Shown here: positions 36,126 to 47,422 of the stretch, one piece after another
How the letters are laid out: each line of letters starts with the position of its first letter
How positions within the stretch are numbered: position 1 is the stretch's first letter
NCBI GenBank assembly: GCA_034620365.1
Contig: JAQGEQ010000016.1
Location: 62,001 to 126,000 of the forward strand
DNA length: 64,000 nt
DNA from: Pegea sp. RAD2-039
Lineage: Eukaryota > Chordata > Thaliacea > Salpida > Salpidae
Reading direction: 5' to 3'
The notes under the pieces: generated by a model
Told to the model about the DNA's origin: nothing
The model's database searches: none
Seen by the model: only the letters and a program-made list of their open reading frames with translations
Translations under genes and position numbers: made by a program

Positions 36126-36390
36126 TGTCGAAGTCGCTCGCGTTGTTCAAAATTAAGTTGAACCGTTTTAATGTTACCAACACTGTCATTTCTAAACTGT
36201 GATTTTTTCTCTTTCTTATATTATCAGTATTCTATGTAATTTTTCACTGTTATATGCTTTGAGGACTACTGAAATGTCATGTGTTCCATCTTTTACTTTC
36301 TATATTTTTGACTAAATAGATGTTAGTTGTGAGAATGTGTGTTAGCGAGAGGTGCTTTCTCCTTCACATTTATTGTAATAAATAAATTTG
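36122..36390 (+). mobile_element. LINE 3'-end fragment
   Basis: Plus-strand LINE 3' end from the CATGTCGAAGTCGCTCGCGT block of the terminal ORF to the TTGTGAGAATGTGTGTTAGC tail and CATTTATTGTAATAAATAAA. It is the inverted counterpart of 25608-25870. The tail hairpin is shortened: GGTGC is present but the GCACC arm is deleted, as at 25608. Confidence 0.85.
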
Positions 36391-37522
36391 GTTGTAAGCT
36401 AGCTTAAACTGATGAAAAGTAAGAAACTTATATTTTGTTTATTGTTGTTGTTGTTTATTAACCATATCTTCAATCAATAATAACAAAGAAGATTCCCTTT
36501 TTAAATTTAGTCAATAGCTTGTCTGTCAAACAATCCTCAATTTATGACTATTACACATTAAGCTGTTTATGAACTATTGTTTGGTTTCACTGTACCAGCC
36601 TTACTCTATTCATAACTGTCCATCAAATATACGGTCCTCCTTTTCTATCGTTTAGACTTGGTACTGACTGGTCTCCAACCAGATTGAAAGTTAACAAATA
36701 ATAAATATGTACATTTGTTTTTGCATCTGAACCGAATGTGTACATATGCCCCCTACTAACTTCTCTTGTTAACTTCTTAATTCAAACACATAATTGTTAT
36801 GACTTTTTTTTTGTGACCGTATTCCAGAAACTCTTTTATGCCAAGGTGTATGCCAAGGTCTTCCATGACAAACTGCTTTATTTTCTGGTACTAAGTTCGT
36901 GTATTGCTTTTTAAATAGTTGGAAGTTAATGTTTAAGTTATGTCTGCAAATTCTTTGTATTTAAAATGATTCCTTATATAGAGTTTTAGTCAATTAAATA
37001 AGGCTTCTATCGAAACGATGAACGTACTAACGATACGATGTTTTTACCAACAAGTCAATGATTAAATGAATGTAGTTCATTCAATATTTAGATTCAATAC
37101 ATTTCCGGTAAAATATTTCAATTGTATCACGTACAAACAATCAACATGTCACTTTCTTTTCTACCAAATAATTGGTCAAGACACTAAAGTTAAGATGTTT
37201 TCTCAAATACCCAATGAGAAGACGCCCATTAGCTTATGACGTCACATCCAGTAATATCTAGCTACAAACGAAAGTGTGACGTCATACCCGAGTGTTGAAA
37301 ACTTGTCTGCAGTGATGACATCATAAGATATCGCGATTTACAATAACCTTTCTAGTGATGATAACTCTTTTAAGTATGATGACATAGTGATAAAAGATAA
37401 TGTCGATTCGAGTGAAAAATATATCTATAATTGTGATGACGTAATCTATTTTTGTTCTGGTTGTTTATCTCCTTTCTTCAGCAAAATTTTGAAGCTTCAA
37501 ATAAAGAACAGACAGATGTACG

Positions 37523-38015
37523 TTGATTGCTGATTGGTTGGTTGCTGATTGGTTGGTTGCTGAATGGTTGGCTGCTGAGAGGTTGGTTACTGATTGGTTG
37601 ATTGCTGATTGGTTGGTTGCTGAAAGGTTGGTTACTGATTGGTTGATTGCTGATTGGTTGATTGCTGATTGGTTGGTTGCTGATTGGTTGAATGCTGATT
37701 TGTTGGCTGTTGAGAGGTTGGTTATTGATTGGTTGATTGCTGAGAGGTTGGTTGCTGATTGGTTGATTGCTGATTGCTGATTGGTTGGTTGCTGAGAGGT
37801 TGGTTGCTGATTGGTTGATTGCTGATTGGTTGGTTACTCAGAGGTTGGTTGCTGGTTGGTTGATTGCTGATTGGTTGGTTGCTGATTGGTTGGTTGCCGA
37901 TTGGTTGATTGCTGATTGGTTGGTTGCTGATTGGTTGGTTGCTGATTGGTTGATTGCTGATTGGTTGATTGCTGGTTGGTTAGTTGGTGACTGGTTGGTT
38001 AAATTTAATATTGAC
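37523..38015. repeat. 15-bp CCAAT minisatellite, expanded array (~33 units)
   Basis: Units of the GATTGGTTGGTTGCT type, the reverse complement of the 24362 array, each with ATTGG (CCAAT on the other strand). Variants GAGAGGTTGG and GAATGGTTGG recur at intervals. It lies about 2.4 kb upstream of the STAR gene C start. Frames of 85 and 89 codons across it are repeat artefacts. Confidence 0.95.
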
Positions 38016-40317
38016 TTGGTTCAGAACTTCATTTAAACTGTAACTACTTACTTTTAAACTGTAAATTTCCTAAATTATCTTCCTGTTGAACTAGCAGTTA
38101 GTTTTTTCGTATTAAATCAATTATTGCTAACAAATAAGAGATAAATTACAAGTCCCATATTTTTTTTAATTACAAGCTAGAATTAATATTCTTTCAATTA
38201 GGAGAAAAAGCATTTGGTGATAAAAACTTAAATCTTGAAATCTACCAACAGATGAATTTTAAATACAGATATCAAAAACCTTTTGTTGAGTAAATAGGTT
38301 TTAAGATATATTTTAAACCAAAGTTGACAAATTTCGTTGGGTTAAATTGCATTTTATTTATTTAACACATAGCTGAAAACAATAAATTATACAGCTCTTA
38401 TAGCAAACACAAAAACTATAAGTTTAGTAGTTAAAAGCACCATAATTCTCGTAGTTAAAGTAGGAATTGTTTTACTTGAAAATTGTTAAACTATCTTGGT
38501 TGTATGTTCCAAGAGCTGTGTTTGTTGATTTGAAACCCACTGTCAAAGTTTAATGAATTAATATTCCATTGTTCATTCATTTCTTTAGTAGTGTTTATTA
38601 AACAGTTTGAACGTTTAAATATAAAATAGTTGGAAACCCTGACATACAATTTACATCAGCATTTTATCTATTTATAAACCTTCTTTTTTGGCAATTTCAA
38701 GCTTTTCTTTCAACTCTTTTCTGTCCTTTTTCGTTTCCTCTAACTCTTCTTCTTAATCTTTCAACTAAATTTTGTATTCAGAAGGATTTTCAGAGCATTT
38801 TTCGAACACAAAGTGAGTCAACTGACAAATGATAATTTCATCTTCATTTTTATCTGCAGATCATTGAGTTGTATCTCTTGCATCAGCCAAGTATATTTAC
38901 AAATTGTTTTATTTAAATATAAATAAAATAATATAATGATAATAATATAATAAACTTAATAATTAGATAAAACCTTATTTTATGTAATTATAATAATAGA
39001 ACTAAGAAGTCTAAGTTTTGTTAATTTTGTAATACATTCAGAACTAAAAAGTAAAGCTGAAAGTAGATTTCGTAAACCAAATTACATTAACTAAATGATT
39101 TAGGAAAATTAAAAAAAGTTTTATAAATATTCATGCAGTTAGTCTGATCATGTTATTTGCAATTTAAAGTTTTTTAATTGAATAGTGTTTGATAATTATT
39201 AATATAAAAATTGTTAAACCTTCCTTGTTGCCAAAGGTGTTAAAATGTGAAGCTAATTTGAGGAAATTATTCGTTTTTTAATCAAAATTCAAACGATTTG
39301 GGCATTTTAAAGTATAAATCAGACTTTTTGTCATATACTTTGACTGATGGTTGCAAAAAATCAATTATTAAGTTAATAAAATGTTTTATTTGACTTAAAT
39401 TTACTAAATAAAGGATTCTTTTATGTAATTATAATAATAAAACTAAGCAGTTTAGTTTTGTAATTTTGTAATACTTCTAGAACTAAATTGTAAAGCTAAA
39501 AGTATATTTCGTAAACCAAGTTACATTAATGAAATAATTTAGAAAAATTAAAAACGTCTTATAATCATGCAGTTAGTCTAGTCATGTGACTTGCATTACA
39601 ATGATTTATAATTTTTTTCAGTAATCTGAGTGTATTTTCATTAGTTGTTATGAATAGTTTGATTATTAATTTATTAATTAATTAAATCTTTAGATAATTA
39701 ATTACTTTAATTTTTAATTTATTAATTTGTATAATTATTATTTTAATTTATTTGATAGAATATATTTACAAATTAAAATGAATTATATTAGTAATTATTT
39801 TATATATGAACTTTACAAACATTAATATCTAAAGTTATTATACTTTTTTTTTACTTAAAACTTTGAACTTCGTGTTCATTTAAAGCTTTGAATATTCTTT
39901 TGAAACTTATGAATAAGTATTTAAAATTTTTATTTAGGTATAATTTTAAGCATTTGTTTATAGTTAATGATAAACATTTATAACCAATTTAATTAATGAA
40001 CTAACTATAAAGTAAACTAAACTTGGATAGTAAATAAAAGCTTTACAGCAACCATTTCTTAGAAAAATTGATGAGTAACCAAATTATCATTACAAATTAT
40101 AAATAAAAAAATGGTGCTGTTTTCATTAGTAAATATATATTATGCATATATAATAAATATAAAACATATGTGTGTTTCTTATAATACAATTTTTATAAAA
40201 CTTTGTGATATAATAAGTTATAAAAGACTACAGAAAACGTGTTAGATAAATAATAAAAGTTAAATAATTGATAATTTACTTAAAGAAACTAATTGAAATC
40301 TATTGAAATACTTTAAA

Positions 40318-40364
40318 ATGCCTTATAAGGAAGTATGTGATTACTCTAAGTATACAAATCTTAA
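40318..40364 (+). promoter_or_regulatory. probable 5' non-coding exon with upstream ORF (STAR C)
   Basis: An ATG at 40318 opens MPYKEVCDYSKYTNL and meets a GTTAGT donor at 40365. A TTTTACAG acceptor ends at 40428, 22 bases before the main ATG. If these are joined, the upstream frame overlaps the start of the main ORF in a different frame. The same arrangement is present in copies A (near 22043) and B (near 33535). Expression and splicing of this exon are inferred. Confidence 0.4.
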
Positions 40365-40449
40365 GTTAGTAAATCCTTTCAATTCTTAATGAAAAGTATT
40401 TTAGTAAAACTAATTTTCAATTTTACAGGAAACAAAAGATTTATAAAAA

Positions 40450-42727
40450 ATGTTTGCTGATTCCCAACCTGCGATTGATGAACAAAAAATATTATTAAAG
40501 GAGCTATTACAGGCTGAAGAAATACTTCAAAATAAGTTTCTCTTCCGAGCCAAGACAGCTGTGAGAGAAAGTTAGTTTTTCCTAATTTATATTTTTAATT
40601 TTTACAGTAATGATAAATCATGAATTTAAGCAGAAGCAACTCTTAAATTTTATTAACTTATCAATTTGTTGAATGCTTAGAAATAATTTAAAATTCTGTT
40701 GTAGGAATTATAGAAGAAATGAAGATAGCTGCGGAAAATGATAAAAATGTTCCGGAAGCAAATAGACATGAATGCTTTTCAAACCCTGAAGAAACTACAG
40801 TCTTAGTAAAGAACATTCTTCTACCAACAATGAAAGATGAATTAGTAAGTGTTAATGAAAGCATTACTGAAATATTAATTCAATAGACAAAAAACAACAA
40901 TCAAATATTCATAATTTCTCAGTTACATACTAATATAGATTAATATCAAATATAAAACTTAAGAAAAATTTTGTAATAATTTTTTATAAAATTTCATTCA
41001 GCGACTAGTTTCATAAACAATCATAGTTTGTAAAACATGTTTAAATTCACTTGATAAATAAAAGTGTTGTTCAGTGCAACTTTGTCGAACGGATTACCGG
41101 GCAAAACGGATGTATGATAAAAAAGATTGAAAACAAAACGTGTTCTGAGATCAGAATTCATGGAAAAAGATTCTTTAATAATCACATAAAGGTCATTTAC
41201 GATTATGTAATTCGATTAATCTTTGGAAATATACAAAACGATAATCTAGTTTTTTTATATATAAAAAATACTATATGAATGATCTAAAGCTAAAATTTTA
41301 TGTTTGAAGAGTTATCAACTTCTGAAGATTACGAGCTTGGCGCATATTTTCTTTTTTAACAAAATTAAAATTGGTTAATTAACTCCGAATTTTTTTTTCA
41401 GATGCTCGATTATTATGTTGAATCTGATAAACCCTTGCATGTAGTAATAACTACAAAAGGTCCAAGAGCACAAATGAATCTTGACAGGGCAACAGAATCA
41501 ATAAATAAATTGTTGATTCCTGAAGTAAGTAACAAAATTAAGGCATCACCTATAACATTATACACAATTATCAATTTAATCATATATTATTTAAAGTTGA
41601 TGTTTTACTTTTCAAGCATTTACTTTTAACAACTTCGGATGTATAAATTAAGTTTTCAAAATAAGTAATAACGTGATATCTTGCAGGGTGAAGAACCAGC
41701 AGCAGAAAAGGAGACTGAACAGTTTAAAACTTATCCTGTAATTGACCTAAGCCAAAAAGGTAAAGTAAATAGAAATAGCTAACAACTTTTCAATAAAATT
41801 GTAATTTGTTCTAGACAAGATTTTTTGTTGAGTAATATAATTGTTTCATGAACAAGAAGTATTTTTAATCATCATGTTGTATTTTACTTTTTGTAGGTAA
41901 AAGAAAATGCTGCAAGCTTCCATCTTTTTCAACAGCCTTCCAGGTACTGATCGGGTTTTATTTATTTTAGACAAAATTAATATTTTACTAAATTAATGCA
42001 GTCTGTGAAAACAACTCGAATTGAAGCTAGCCAGGAAGGTAGTGAATTAACAGGGTGCAGTTCCTGGATTTCTCAATTTGCTGTCCCTAATTCAGGCCCA
42101 GACCTTAATGAGCCTTCTGACTTCTCTTATGGTGCTAGATTTGACCCTATGTATGGTCCTAGATATGACCCTATGTATGGTCCACGATATGACCCTATGT
42201 ATGGTCCGAAATTTAGCCCAAGATTTACATTAAGTCCATTCAATGGCTGTAATCGACAATATTTCTCTGGTCCATCGAGCTCATCATTTGGTTATGGGCT
42301 TGGTTCACTTTACAGTCCAAGATTTGAACTAACACGTAGCTCCGAGCCCAGTATGGTTTCTGGTGTAAGACAATCTGGTTTCAGAGCTGGTCAAATGGTC
42401 CGACCACAAACCAGAATGTCTAGTGGTGTAAGTCCATTTAGGCAATTTTCGTTACCAGACAAACCGCTTGAAGTATTTTCGAATGCCTATACTGATTTGC
42501 ATCAAGCACCAGATTCTTTTACTGGGTCATCTTCTGACAAAACTCATGGTGAAGCATATACTCACTGTGTACCAGTCCTCCCTGGTCACTATTTTCATGG
42601 TCAACAACCACCCTACCCATTACCCAATCCAACAAACGGAAGATTTACGGCTCCATCCTATGAGCTCATGCATCATCTATTAGTTGGTTCAACAACTGAA
42701 CCTCCACCTAATCTTACTCCTCCTTAA
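40450..42727 (+). CDS. STAR/KH-domain RNA-binding protein, copy C
   Basis: Seven in-frame exons: 40450-40570, 40705-40844, 41075-41206, 41402-41524, 41687-41759, 41897-41943 and 42002-42727, about 453 aa. Residues 1-87 are charged helices that may correspond to a QUA1-like dimerisation region. Residues 88-172 form the KH/STAR core: CNFVERITGQNG, EIRIHGKRF, then PLHVVITTKGP and INKLLIPE. The C-terminal ~240 residues are low-complexity, with three DPMYGPR repeats and a Pro-rich end. The last exon begins with SVKTTRIEA just after an AATGCAG acceptor, so the ATG at 41996 is intronic. STAR proteins bind RNA and control splicing, stability or translation; the target here is unknown. It differs from A by about 8 residues in the last exon. 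Confidence 0.85.
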
Positions 42728-44059
42728 ATTTTCACCGCTGAAAAGTTATCATTGTTTGTAAGATCTTCAATATAAAGATGATTTTAAATATCCCGAAATT
42801 ATATTAAGTTCGTGAAGAAATAAATAAAATGTTAAATTAATATTTGTTTGTTTTTTTTTAGAAGAAATCTGTTACATCAATTAAAACGTGTTCATAGCTA
42901 CTAGTAATATTTCATCAATAGCCTATAATGTTGACTGGAGAAACGTTTATTAACAATTAGGAGTAATAACAATTAAAAGTAGTTAAAATTTATGAAATCA
43001 AATACCTCCTTTTTTTCATAGAGATCTTTTTAAATTGTTTAATCTTTTTGATCAAATTAGAGATCTGAACATAAAGAACCCTCTTCGTAACCAATTTAAT
43101 AAAAACTGATGTCTTAACAGAAGTCTCCAAGTTACCGGAACAGGCTAAACTTGACATTTTTTAACGGTTCAACTTCATTTTGAACAACGCGAGCGACTTC
43201 GACATGGCAATAGCTGTTGGATAGATTTTAATCATACATAAGTAATGGTACATAGTATATACTACCGTAATAGACATTTTTTAATAACACTTTATGAAAC
43301 AAACCTCTTTTACCCAATAGACTATTTCAAAATCTTTTTAAATTACTTTTCTTGTATTGATATGCAAATAACGCATATTGCATTAGAAAGTCCTTAGAGT
43401 GCAAAATCTTGACTTTCAAAATGCATCAGCGTATTCTTAAGCTGATCCTTTTGTCTTATTTCAGTCGTCATTCATTGAAATACTCAATTTATACTTCTAT
43501 AGAATCACATTAAACTCTAGATCTTCAACCCTAAAACCCGTAAACTCCTTCTGTAGTTTTGTATCTATACTATGTACCCTTACTTTTGTATGAATAAGAT
43601 CTATCTAATGCTATTATCAAATAATGTTTGCAGATGTTAATCTCTAGAATTCAAAAAGATGCCATTAACTGTCCATATATCTTTATCCATTTATGAAATA
43701 TTTCAAAAATATATTTCATTTCATTGAAATCTATTTCAAAATTCATATTTCATTGAGGTTATATTGACCATCGAGTGTTTCTTCTATAAACTAGATAGAC
43801 TAAATCTGTTACAATAGCTTTCTTAAATCTATAAGTTTTAAACTAAGAAATTAGTCAAGTTTTATAAACTATTTAAAGCTTAGCTAGCTATAAAACCTAC
43901 ATATATAAAAACATTAACTATGTTGATCAAAAAAAATGCTTTGCTTTGACATGCAATCACAATATGATTGAATTTAAACTTTTTTATGAACATTTAAACT
44001 TCAAGCAAAAGGAATTTTTATCGTAAAAATTAATAAGTTTTTATCAGGTGTTGACTGGA

Positions 44060-45880
44060 TTTCAACTCTTCCGAAGACATCAATATTATTTACTCATGGT
44101 TTACTAACATCGTTAAAGATTCAATCGAAAAATTCAAACCTTTTTATAGAGCAGACAAAAAATCACATTTGCCCAGATATTTAAGGAATTTACAACATTT
44201 AAAAAAACTCTTATACAAACAAACTAAAACAGACCCTTCCATCAAATCTCTATACAAAGATCTTTGTATAGTTTACAAGAAATCTATTTCTAATTTCTAT
44301 TTAAGAAGAGAAAGTGCAAGTTCTGTTTTTTTCTTAGCAAGAAAACGTATTTTGGTTTCATAAATCACAAGCTTGAGGCGAGATCTCAAATACCTCCCTT
44401 ACTTGATAACAGCGACTAGCTTGCAATGGAGCCAAAGAATAATGCTGAATTGCTAAACAATCAATTTAATAGTGTTTTATAACCGATGATGGCAATACTC
44501 CTTCTCTCTCCTACTCCAACATTCTTACAAATGTCTCTGAGATGACAAATCCTGACATAACGGTCGATATAGTAGCTAAGGCTAATTCTTCTTTAAAAGT
44601 ATCATTTTCCAACATCCCAGATCAAATCCCAGGTTTGATTTTTAGAAAAAGGGGATACCAGAAACACTGCACTTAACTACAGACCAGTTTCGCTGACTTC
44701 AGTTATCTGCAGAACTCAAGAACATATCATTCACAATCATAAGACCAGTTATTTGATGAAAAACCATCTAATATCTGATGTCCAACATGGCTTTGTGAAA
44801 CGGAGATCTTACCTAAGTAAACATCTCACTTTTCTTAATGAACTTACAGTCCATTACGAAAGTAAAACTCCCTGTGACATCATGTATCTCGATTTTGCTA
44901 AAAGCGTTTGATTCTGTCCCACACACTAAGCTCGCTACTGTATTGAAAAACTTAAAAATCAACAGCTTTATCTTACAGTGGATTGAAGATTACTTATCAG
45001 GTAGAACCTAACAAACTCGTGTAGAAAGATCCTTATCTACTTCCAGTCAAATCACTAGTGGTGTTCCTCAGGGTTCTGTTCTGGGTCCCTTTCTCTTTTT
45101 AATTTTCATCGAAGACCTCATCAGAAAATTAGTAGCAGTAGATGATATCAGTGTGTTTGTGTATGCAGATGACATCAAGCTATTATCTTGTAATCTTTCA
45201 AAACTTCAAACTACACTACACACTGTAGAAAACTGGTCTATGAATTGGCAGCTCAGAATCTAGCCCACAAAATCTGAACTTATAACTTTTTCTTGTAAAC
45301 CAGTTTTAAATTGCTTGAACCAATACTCCATCAATAGATTTATTATTCAACGAGTATCTTCGGTCCTAGACCTCGGCATTACTCTATCATCTGACTTTAA
45401 ATGCCATAATTATATTTCCAAGATCTTTGAAAAATCAATCAACCCAATCTACTATTTTATAAGGACCTTTAATTCTAAGAACCCATGCTTTTTTATCAAT
45501 CTTTTCAAATTGTACGTACGTCCAATTCTTGAATACAATGTCAGTGCATGGATGCCATATCAAGTTAGTGATGTCAAAAAAATCGAGTCTGTTCAGGCCA
45601 CATTTACGAGATTAGTATGCAGGAAACTTAATATTAAATATGATAGTTATAAACATCGTCTCAGCTTCTTCAATTTAGATACTTTGGAAATTCGACGGAT
45701 TAAATACGACTTAATTCTTAATTTTTAAAATTATCCACAATTTAATTGACCTTTAGTTTGATGATTTCTTTTCTATTAGTCCTTCCCTCAAGTTATATCA
45801 GCTCAGACGACACCCATTACACCTTAATAAGCCCATATCACCATTAATCAGCGCGAATTTTTCTTATTCCTTACATTTGT
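44060..45880 (+). mobile_element. CR1/Jockey-like LINE, plus-strand RT relic
   Basis: Plus-strand copy reading the linker (PRYLRNLQHLKKLLYKQTK) and then RT motifs: FVKRRSYLSKHLTF-like, CDIMYLDFAK, SGVPQGSVLGPFLF near 45055, YADD at 45162-45173, and the C-terminal block MNQYSINRFI to RRIKYDLILNF (45315-45728). Several frameshifts and in-frame stops break the ORF. The end near 45880 lacks the normal LINE tail. It is the largest RT remnant on this strand. Confidence 0.9.
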
Positions 45881-46006
45881 TATTTGGAACAAACAAATAG
45901 AACATGAGACTTCTACACCCATAGTCATGATTCCAGATTCAAATGGTTGAAATTAGATTGAAATTAAAGATGAAATTAGTGAAAGAAGATGTAAAGAAGT
46001 TCATCC

Positions 46007-46078
46007 TCCTATATGGTCTAGTGGTTAGGATTCCTGGCTTTCACCCAGGCGGCCCGGGTTCGATTCCCGGTGTAGGAA
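46007..46078 (+). tRNA. tRNA-Glu-TTC: tRNA-Glu (TTC), copy 1
   Basis: A 72-nt cloverleaf. The acceptor stem TCCTATA pairs with TGTAGGA (one G-T), the A box is TGGTCTAGTGG, the anticodon stem is CCTGG/CCAGG with loop CTTTCAC (anticodon TTC at 46040-46042), and the B box is GGTTCGATTCC. A poly-T run follows as an RNA polymerase III terminator. CCA is not encoded, as expected for a eukaryotic gene. Confidence 0.97.
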
Positions 46079-47122
46079 CAATTTTTTTTTAATTTCAAAG
46101 AATACTTTAAAGATCGCATATATGTTCTCAAAGTCTCTTTATTAAAAATCAAACACATCTTTGAAAATGATACTAAGTTAAGAATTAAGTTAAGAAACAA
46201 AACTCGATATAAAAGTCAACTTTTTATGAAAGCTGAAAATTATTCTGTAAGATTTGTTTTCGTCAATTTCTAAATAACTTTTAGAGTCTGTCTTAATTGA
46301 AGATAATTAGTTATTTCTTTGAAACTTAATTCTTTTCTTGCATCTGTAAACTCAACATTTGCTAAAATTAACTTGATTAAAAAATCTATTTAAATTATTC
46401 AGATTTTCATCAACATTTTCAGCAATTCGTAGTAAAAAGTTTCTAATAGTCAAAATTTTTATTAACATCTCAAAGTGAGCTTGTCATCAAGTGATACATG
46501 AAACCTTGTTGGCGTGGAATGTGGAATCCTGATGCATGAACAACAACTGGATCTCTATAATTTCTCCCCTGGCATACTTCTAAGACCGTTTAAGACCGTT
46601 TAAGACCGAAGCAAGTCAAAGGAATGCCAATATCAGGTCATTAAAGACCTAAAAATTCAAAATGATTCACAGAATTTATTTATTCAAAATTGATTCATTA
46701 AATTTCTACCAAATTCTCATCTCTTTCAAAACAAGAAATATTTGGACTTTGTTGCAATTCTTAAATCTACTAAATTAGAGTTCAACTTCTCCGTATGAAA
46801 ACTTCATTTTACAAAAGATCATTCACCACACAAGCTTTTCTTAGATGTGGCATTTTTATTCATACGAAGAACGCTTCTACAAACTCAACATCGTTCCTTT
46901 TTTTCATCTCGTATTACTGTTTGAAATATTTAATGTTTCTTGTCATCTTAACTTCATAGAATATTTTCTCAATCAAGATACGTCCTCAAAAGCTCTTCAT
47001 TCAGAATTAAACAGTTTCAATAAGAACCAATGGAGTAGGAAGCTTTTTTAAAGGAGTAAACCAAACTTTCTCCTATCGATTCCATCGCAATCTCTATTTG
47101 TAAACGATCAAAGTAACCGTCC

Positions 47123-47194
47123 TCCTATATGGTCTAGTGGTTAGGATTCCTGGCTTTCACCCAGGCGGCCCGGGTTCGATTCCCGGTGTAGGAA
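47123..47194 (+). tRNA. tRNA-Glu-TTC: tRNA-Glu (TTC), copy 2
   Basis: Identical in all 72 positions to copy 1, with intact A and B boxes and a downstream TTTTTT terminator. The different 3' flank shows that it is a separate paralogue. Confidence 0.97.
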
Positions 47195-47422
47195 CATTTT
47201 TTATTTAATTTCAAAGACTATTTGAAAGATCTCTAATATGTTCTCTATGCGTTTCTTCATCTAAAATAAAACAACTTTACCAACAGAAGCAAGTTTTAAT
47301 GTTCTTCAATTTCATCAAAATCTTTGAAAATGAAACTAAAATAGAGAATTAATTTCTTCTTAAAATTTTAATTTTCTTTAAAAAATCTTTTGACTTCAAC
47401 TTTTATTTTTCTTTTTTCAAAG

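Larger units (their letters stand above)
36122..42870. repeat. segmental duplicate unit C (inverted copy of 19488-25870)
   Basis: About 6.75 kb matching unit A as its reverse complement, from the LINE 3' end through the CCAAT array to just beyond STAR gene C. From 38118 onward the same sequence also pairs with arm B. Unit C therefore shares one part with A only and another part with both. Confidence 0.85.
38118..43905. repeat. inverted repeat arm C (partner 29960-35758)
   Basis: Reverse complement of arm B. It includes STAR gene C (40450-42727), its upstream region and the inverted ~340-bp block at 43195-43560. Similarity fades into LINE-flanking sequence near 43905. Confidence 0.85.
45990..47405. 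repeat. tRNA-pair duplication unit 1 (pairs with 50755-52145)
   Basis: A ~1.4-kb block with two tRNA-Glu genes and their spacer recurs in the same orientation at 50755-52145. Differences are few; here TTTAAGACCG is repeated once more near 46590. Homology stops just before the splice-acceptor-like end preceding the importin-9-like exon. Confidence 0.88.

Noticed and set aside
37523-38036. Two ORFs of 85 and 89 aa (DWLVADWLIA type)
   Set aside because: Translation of the CCAAT minisatellite; frames are interrupted where a unit changes length.
41290-41365. Extra STAR exon reading ELSTSEDYELGAYF
   Set aside because: No GT donor follows before the in-frame TAA, and the flanking exons already join in phase without it.
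41996-42001. ATG at 41996 as start of a separate 243-aa protein (also at 20366 and 31864)
   Set aside because: The ATG lies in the intron end (AATGCAG acceptor). The frame continues from upstream KH exons in phase, so it is the last exon of the STAR gene.
42468-42683. 71-aa ORF inside the STAR last exon (also at 19679 and 31177)
   Set aside because: Shadow frame of the larger, splice-supported coding exon.
44060-45880. Functional reverse transcriptase
   Set aside because: YADD and other motifs are visible, but frameshifts and stops interrupt the ORF and the 3' tail is missing.
46018-46200. 60-aa minus-strand ORFs over tRNA genes (also at 50783-50965)
   Set aside because: They overlap the tRNA gene in antisense and begin or end in its conserved sequence.
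46845-47051. 68-aa ORF between tRNA genes, repeated at 51572-51778
   Set aside because: Conserved only because the block is recently duplicated; no domain and no splice or promoter evidence.
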